Source: Huiozyma naganishii CBS 8797 | Lineage: Eukaryota > Ascomycota > Saccharomycetes > Saccharomycetales > Saccharomycetaceae | DNA: 64,000 nucleotides | Assembly (NCBI RefSeq): GCF_000348985.1 | Contig: NC_035927.1 | Coordinates: 682,001 to 746,000 of the forward strand | Direction of reading: 5' to 3' | Shown here: piece after piece, positions 60,761 through 64,000 of the stretch | Numbering within the stretch: position 1 is the first letter of the stretch | Layout of the letters: the number at the start of each line of letters is the position of its first letter | Made by a program: the position numbers and the translations under genes | Notes under the pieces: model-generated | The model's database searches: none | The model's input: the letters and a program-made list of their open reading frames with translations, nothing else | Told to the model about the DNA's origin: nothing

Positions 60761-61987
60761 ATGGAAAGTTTTCGCCAGGAAGGACGTTGGTCACTGTTGG
60801 CCGTTGTGTGTCTCGCAGTGACAGTGCGGTGCGCCGTGACCGCCATGTTCCCTTCGCTGCAACAGCAGTTAGATCAACAGGTCGAATTTTCGACGCCAAT
60901 GACGTCGTATAAATCGCTGCGTGAAGGTTTGTTCCTTCTGCGACATGGGCTGCCCGTATACTCCGGAGGTGTAGTACACCAGCCACCGTTGCTTCTCAGT
61001 GTGTTCAGTCGGGTGCCCAATTGTTGTCACAGGTACCTGTACGCGGTGGCAGACGGGGTCGTTGCATGTCAGCTGATGCTCGTGTCGCGTGCCCTGTTCT
61101 CACGTACTCCAGGGCAGAGACGGGTCCCCACATGGGTCGTTGGGCTGCTGTTTGCACTGAACCCACTTGCGTTGCTCTCGTGTGTGAGCCAATCAACCGT
61201 GTCCCTCACAAACGTGGCTCTGTCGTCATGTGTCTACTGCGCCGTTGTGCTTCGAAACACATGGCTCAGCGGTGTTGCACTAGCTTTCGCAAGTTACTTG
61301 AACGTGTACAATGCGGTTCTCGCGATACCGCTGTTCAATGCGTTCAACGGTGCACGCCGCGAGGTGTGTCTCTTCACGAGCGTGTTTGCCCTGTGCCTTG
61401 CGTTGCTTCTCCTGCTGAGCGGGTCACAGGGCAACGGTGGTGCATTCGATGGGTCATTTCTACAAGCGACGTACGGTGCGATGATCCGGTTCGAATCCGT
61501 CGCTCCAAACCTCGGTCTATGGTGGTACTTCTTCATCGAGATGTTCCAAGAGTTCATCCCCTTCTTCAAGGGCGTGTTCAACGTGTTCCACGTCGGTGTT
61601 ACGCCCGCCATTGCATGGAGGTTCAGGGGGCAACCACTGTACAGTTTTGTGATCAGTCTACTGTGGCTCACACTCACGAAACCGTACCCTACTTTGGGGG
61701 ACACAGCACTGTGCTTTGCGTACTTACCCCTGTTCGCACCGTTGTTCGGGTACCTTAAGTACCCACTCTTCTCAACACTACTGTTCCTACACGGTGTGAT
61801 GCTCTCGCCCATTTTCTACCACCTGTGGATCGACCTCGGGTCCGGGAACAGTAACTTCTTCTACGCAGTTTCCCTCGTGTACGCCCTGGCCCTCGGGTCC
61901 ATCATTGCGGACTTCGTCTGGGCCATGCTTCGCATGGAGTACGACGGCGGCTCGCCGAACTACAAAAGACGTCTCACCCAGATATAA
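60761..61987 (+). CDS. GAB1: GPI transamidase subunit Gab1 (PIG-U)
   Basis: 408 residues from the ATG at 60761 (S. cerevisiae 394). Gab1 is a multi-span ER membrane subunit of the GPI transamidase that attaches GPI anchors to proteins. Many hydrophobic segments are seen, and the family motifs SLREGLFLLRHGLPVYSGGV, HQPPLLLSVFS and FFIEMFQEFIPFF are clear. In S. cerevisiae it is YLR459W on chr XII beside NBP1, the sister region of this block. Here it lies between SEC23 and SMX3, so this species kept the copy on this side. The two adhesins in the window are predicted substrates of this complex. Confidence 0.95.
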   Translation: MESFRQEGRWSLLAVVCLAVTVRCAVTAMFPSLQQQLDQQVEFSTPMTSYKSLREGLFLLRHGLPVYSGGVVHQPPLLLSVFSRVPNCCHRYLYAVADGVVACQLMLVSRALFSRTPGQRRVPTWVVGLLFALNPLALLSCVSQSTVSLTNVALSSCVYCAVVLRNTWLSGVALAFASYLNVYNAVLAIPLFNAFNGARREVCLFTSVFALCLALLLLLSGSQGNGGAFDGSFLQATYGAMIRFESVAPNLGLWWYFFIEMFQEFIPFFKGVFNVFHVGVTPAIAWRFRGQPLYSFVISLLWLTLTKPYPTLGDTALCFAYLPLFAPLFGYLKYPLFSTLLFLHGVMLSPIFYHLWIDLGSGNSNFFYAVSLVYALALGSIIADFVWAMLRMEYDGGSPNYKRRLTQI

Positions 61988-62152
61988 ACTACATACAACT
62001 ACAATCTACATCTATAGCTACTCTTCACCGACTGCTCATCACGAACTGAACAGTTTTTAAAGCCGTTTTTTGAACCGCAGAAGAAGACACCCTGTGTTGC
62101 AAGAGAGAGGGAGAAAGCGGGCAGATAGACCGTACTGGTGACCCGCTCGCAC

Positions 62153-62556
62153 ATGTCAGAGGTATGTTATGTTGTTGCTGTGTGTGTACTGCAACTTGCA
62201 GAGATGCACTGGGCTTTCTTTCCCCGACGCCCCTTTCAATTATACTGACAAGAAAGATATAAAGATCAGTGGGCAAATTTGCCTCTCTTCAATTTGTTTA
62301 GATCACCCCCGTCAACCCGAAACCGTTTCTACGCTCGCTCGTGAACGAGCGTGTTGTCGTGAAGTTGAAGTTCAACGACACAACGTACAGGGGCACGCTG
62401 CTCTCCACAGACAACTACTTTAACTTGCAACTCGCAGACGCAGAGGAGATCATCGGCAGCACAAACAGGGGAACAGTCGGCGAGATCTTCATCCGCTGCA
62501 ACAACGTCCTCTGGATCGGCACGGATCAGGACCAGCCGTCGCCCAAGACAGCTTGA
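62153..62556 (+). CDS. SMX3: Sm protein F, with one intron
   Basis: Exon 1 is 62153-62161 (three codons, MSE) and exon 2 is 62302-62556; the product has 87 residues. SmF belongs to the heptameric Sm ring of the spliceosomal snRNPs. Exon 2 begins ITPVNPKPFLRSLVNERVVV, the expected SmF N-terminus, so translation cannot start at the GTG at 62341 inside exon 2. The Sm1 motif (VKLKFNDTTYRGTLLSTDNY) and Sm2 motif (GEIFIRCNNVLWI) are intact. The intron (140 bases) has donor GTATGT, acceptor TTTAG and a probable branch site TACTGAC at 62243-62249, one base off the consensus. I recall no intron in S. cerevisiae SMX3 (YPR182W). Confidence 0.9.
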
Positions 62557-62697
62557 CCATCGAGAAGACGACACGTTACACACACTATGGAAAATTTTTC
62601 ACTTTATATAATACTAAGCAGACCGCGTTATGTAACACGTCTGTACTATAGGTTCTGGAACTAGCTGGTCAAGACAAGCTTATTATACTGCCGAAAT

Positions 62698-63505
62698 ATG
62701 ACGATCACTCAGTCTGTTATTGTCCCCGCTTACAAGGAGAAGTTGAACATCAAGCCGCTGACGCAGCGGTTGTTCGCCGCTTTGGGCAACGACGCGTCCA
62801 ATTGCACTGAACTCGTCTTCGTCGACGACAACTCGCAGGATGGATCCGTTGAGGAAGTTGAGGCTCTGCAGAGACAGGGATATAACGTCAAGATCACCGT
62901 GCGTACCACGGAACGTGGTCTTTCCTCTGCGGTGCTTCGCGGGTTCCACGACGCACAGGGCCAGTACGTCATCTGCATGGACGCAGACTTGCAACACCCA
63001 CCTGAGTCCGTGCCCATGCTATTCGATGCTCTTAAGAAACACGCGTTCGTCGTGGGCACGCGGTACGCCCCAGGGGTCGGTATCGACAAGGACTGGCCTT
63101 TGCACAGACGTGTCATCTCTGCTACGGCGCGGATGATGGCCAGACCGCTCACCGAGTGCAGCGACCCAATGAGCGGGTTCTTCGGGCTGCAGAAACAGTA
63201 CCTAGACAAGGCAGACCCTGCGGTCATCAACTCCGAGGGGTTCAAGATCGCTCTCGAATTGCTCGCCAAACTCGCCCCTCCCAGAGGACCCTGCGAAGAG
63301 ATTGGGCGAGGTGCCCTTCTCCTTCGGTGTCAGAACTGAGGGTGAGTCCAAACTGTCTGGGAAAGTCATCGTTCAGTACTTGCAACAGCTACAACAACTC
63401 TACGTCTTCAAATACGGCGGGGAGAACCTCCTCCTGTTTCTCTTATTCGCGCTCATCTTAGCGCTTTACTTCGTCTACCAACTCTACAGCCTGCTTCGTG
63501 GATAG
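62698..63505 (+). pseudogene. DPM1: Dolichol-phosphate mannose synthase, interrupted by a one-base frameshift
   Basis: GT2-family enzyme that makes dolichol-phosphate mannose from GDP-mannose at the ER, needed for N-glycans, O-mannose and GPI anchors. Residues 1-192 read in one frame: SVIVPAYKEKLNIKPL, VFVDDNSQDGS, DADLQHPPES and SDPMSGFFG. At about 63274 the frame must move by one base. After that the second frame gives PLPEDPAKRLGEVPFSFGVR, RTEGESKLSGK and a C-terminal membrane span to the stop at 63505, in total about 268 residues (267 in S. cerevisiae, YPR183W). If read without the shift, translation ends at 63339. DPM1 is essential and both parts are well conserved, so one surplus base in the sequence (in a C-rich run) is the most likely cause. 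It is listed as a pseudogene only because the given sequence is broken. Confidence 0.85.
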
Positions 63506-63624
63506 GACACCCCAATGCAGGGACACCTCAGTACGTACCATGTATACAGAGTTATCTAATCGACCATTAACAGGTCTCGTCGTTTCGCAATGCCCCGTGA
63601 ATTTGGAAAAGGAGAAGCTGCGAG

Positions 63625-63636
63625 TATATAAAGGGG
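63625..63636 (+). promoter_or_regulatory. TATA box and STRE upstream of GDB1
   Basis: TATATAAA at 63625-63632 overlaps the stress element AGGGG at 63632-63636, about 90-100 bases before the GDB1 ATG. Glycogen genes are commonly controlled by Msn2/4 through STREs; the link is by motif. Confidence 0.55.
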
Positions 63637-63721
63637 GGACGTTCAACAGATTGAAGTTGCGAGACTACGAGGCGGTCAATTGCTCCAGTTCTGGTTCGAT
63701 AATAATCGCCACACTGCAACA

Positions 63722-64000
63722 ATGGAACAAAGCAGGACGCTACTGCTGAGGCTGAACGATGACGGTGAGCCCGTCACAAGCAGCTCGTATGGGCACGGTG
63801 TGCTCACATTGCCCTCGCTGCCGCTTCCAGAGGGCGCCCCCGAGGGCACGCCGCTGTACACGGTCCGGCTGCTTGTGGCCGCGGGCGCTCCCGTTGCTAG
63901 GGACGGGCTTGTCTGGACTAACGTGCCCGAGACCCCGCAGGACGAGTTCCAGAGAAACAAGTTCCACAAGAAGATTATCAAGTCAAGCTTCCACAAAGAC
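63722..64000 (+). CDS. GDB1: Glycogen debranching enzyme, 3' part outside window
   Basis: The first 93 codons of the glycogen debranching enzyme, open to the right edge. The start MEQSRTLLLRLNDDGEPVTS, then LYTVRLLVAAGAPVARDGLV and FHKKIIKSSFHKD match the N-terminus of Gdb1 (YPR184W, about 1536 residues), which has both 4-alpha-glucanotransferase and alpha-1,6-glucosidase activity. It follows DPM1, as in S. cerevisiae. Confidence 0.93.
   Translation, partial: MEQSRTLLLRLNDDGEPVTSSSYGHGVLTLPSLPLPEGAPEGTPLYTVRLLVAAGAPVARDGLVWTNVPETPQDEFQRNKFHKKIIKSSFHKD

Noticed and set aside
63262..63310. Programmed +1 frameshift in DPM1
   Set aside because: The sequence lacks the known slippery heptamers and Dpm1 is not known to need frameshifting; a surplus base is simpler.

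Overview
The window is nuclear DNA of a budding yeast of the family Saccharomycetaceae. Genes are compact and mostly intronless. The two introns I could place have GTATGT donors, one has a perfect TACTAAC branch site, and gene order follows Saccharomyces cerevisiae blocks. Several S. cerevisiae neighbours are missing one at a time (RPN3, TIF3, RHO1, NUT2), and GAB1 and LEU3, which sit on another chromosome in S. cerevisiae, are here. That pattern of differential loss is typical of a species descended from the whole-genome duplication. The fairly high GC and the Hyphal_reg_CWP adhesins would suit a Kazachstania/Huiozyma relative (K. naganishii-like). That assignment is inference only.

Layout. 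(1) 1-4.75 kb: EDE1 (5' part outside the window), MOH1 and SEC17, matching S. cerevisiae chr II YBL047-050. (2) 5.3-12.7 kb: GPA2, MED17/SRB4, PRO3 and YAT2, matching chr V YER020-024. (3) 13.1-15.4 kb: a LEU3-like zinc-cluster regulator with a striking cluster of overlapping Leu3 sites in its own promoter. (4) 15.5 kb to the end: a long block matching the right arm of chr XVI: BUR1, ORC4, MMS1, [accessory island], MRP2, TDH pseudogene, MET16, JIP5, V-ATPase subunit f, BSP1, PEBP gene, YPR172W, VPS4, CSA1, [PRP4-BET2-DPB2, inverted relative to S. cerevisiae], HDA3, AOS1, SEC23, GAB1, SMX3, DPM1, GDB1 (3' part outside).

The accessory island (about 24.4-38.3 kb) lies between MMS1 and MRP2, where S. 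cerevisiae has RHO1. It holds two paralogous GPI-anchored Hyphal_reg_CWP adhesins, a relic of a third adhesin between them, and a 5'-truncated Ty1/copia element with a complete-looking 3' LTR. It also has a hairpin-rich GC patch beside an assembly gap. The second adhesin carries a strictly modular repeat in which every spacing is a multiple of 39 bp.

Other points of note: a perfect 44-bp palindrome inside GPA2; a glyceraldehyde-3-phosphate dehydrogenase gene with one in-frame stop; a one-base frameshift in DPM1 that is probably a sequence error; and two intron-containing small genes (V-ATPase subunit f and SMX3). No tRNA, rRNA or CRISPR feature was seen. Most genes are unrelated housekeeping functions (endocytosis, vesicle fusion, ER export, DNA replication, splicing, sulfate and proline metabolism), so gene order reflects ancestry and not shared pathways.
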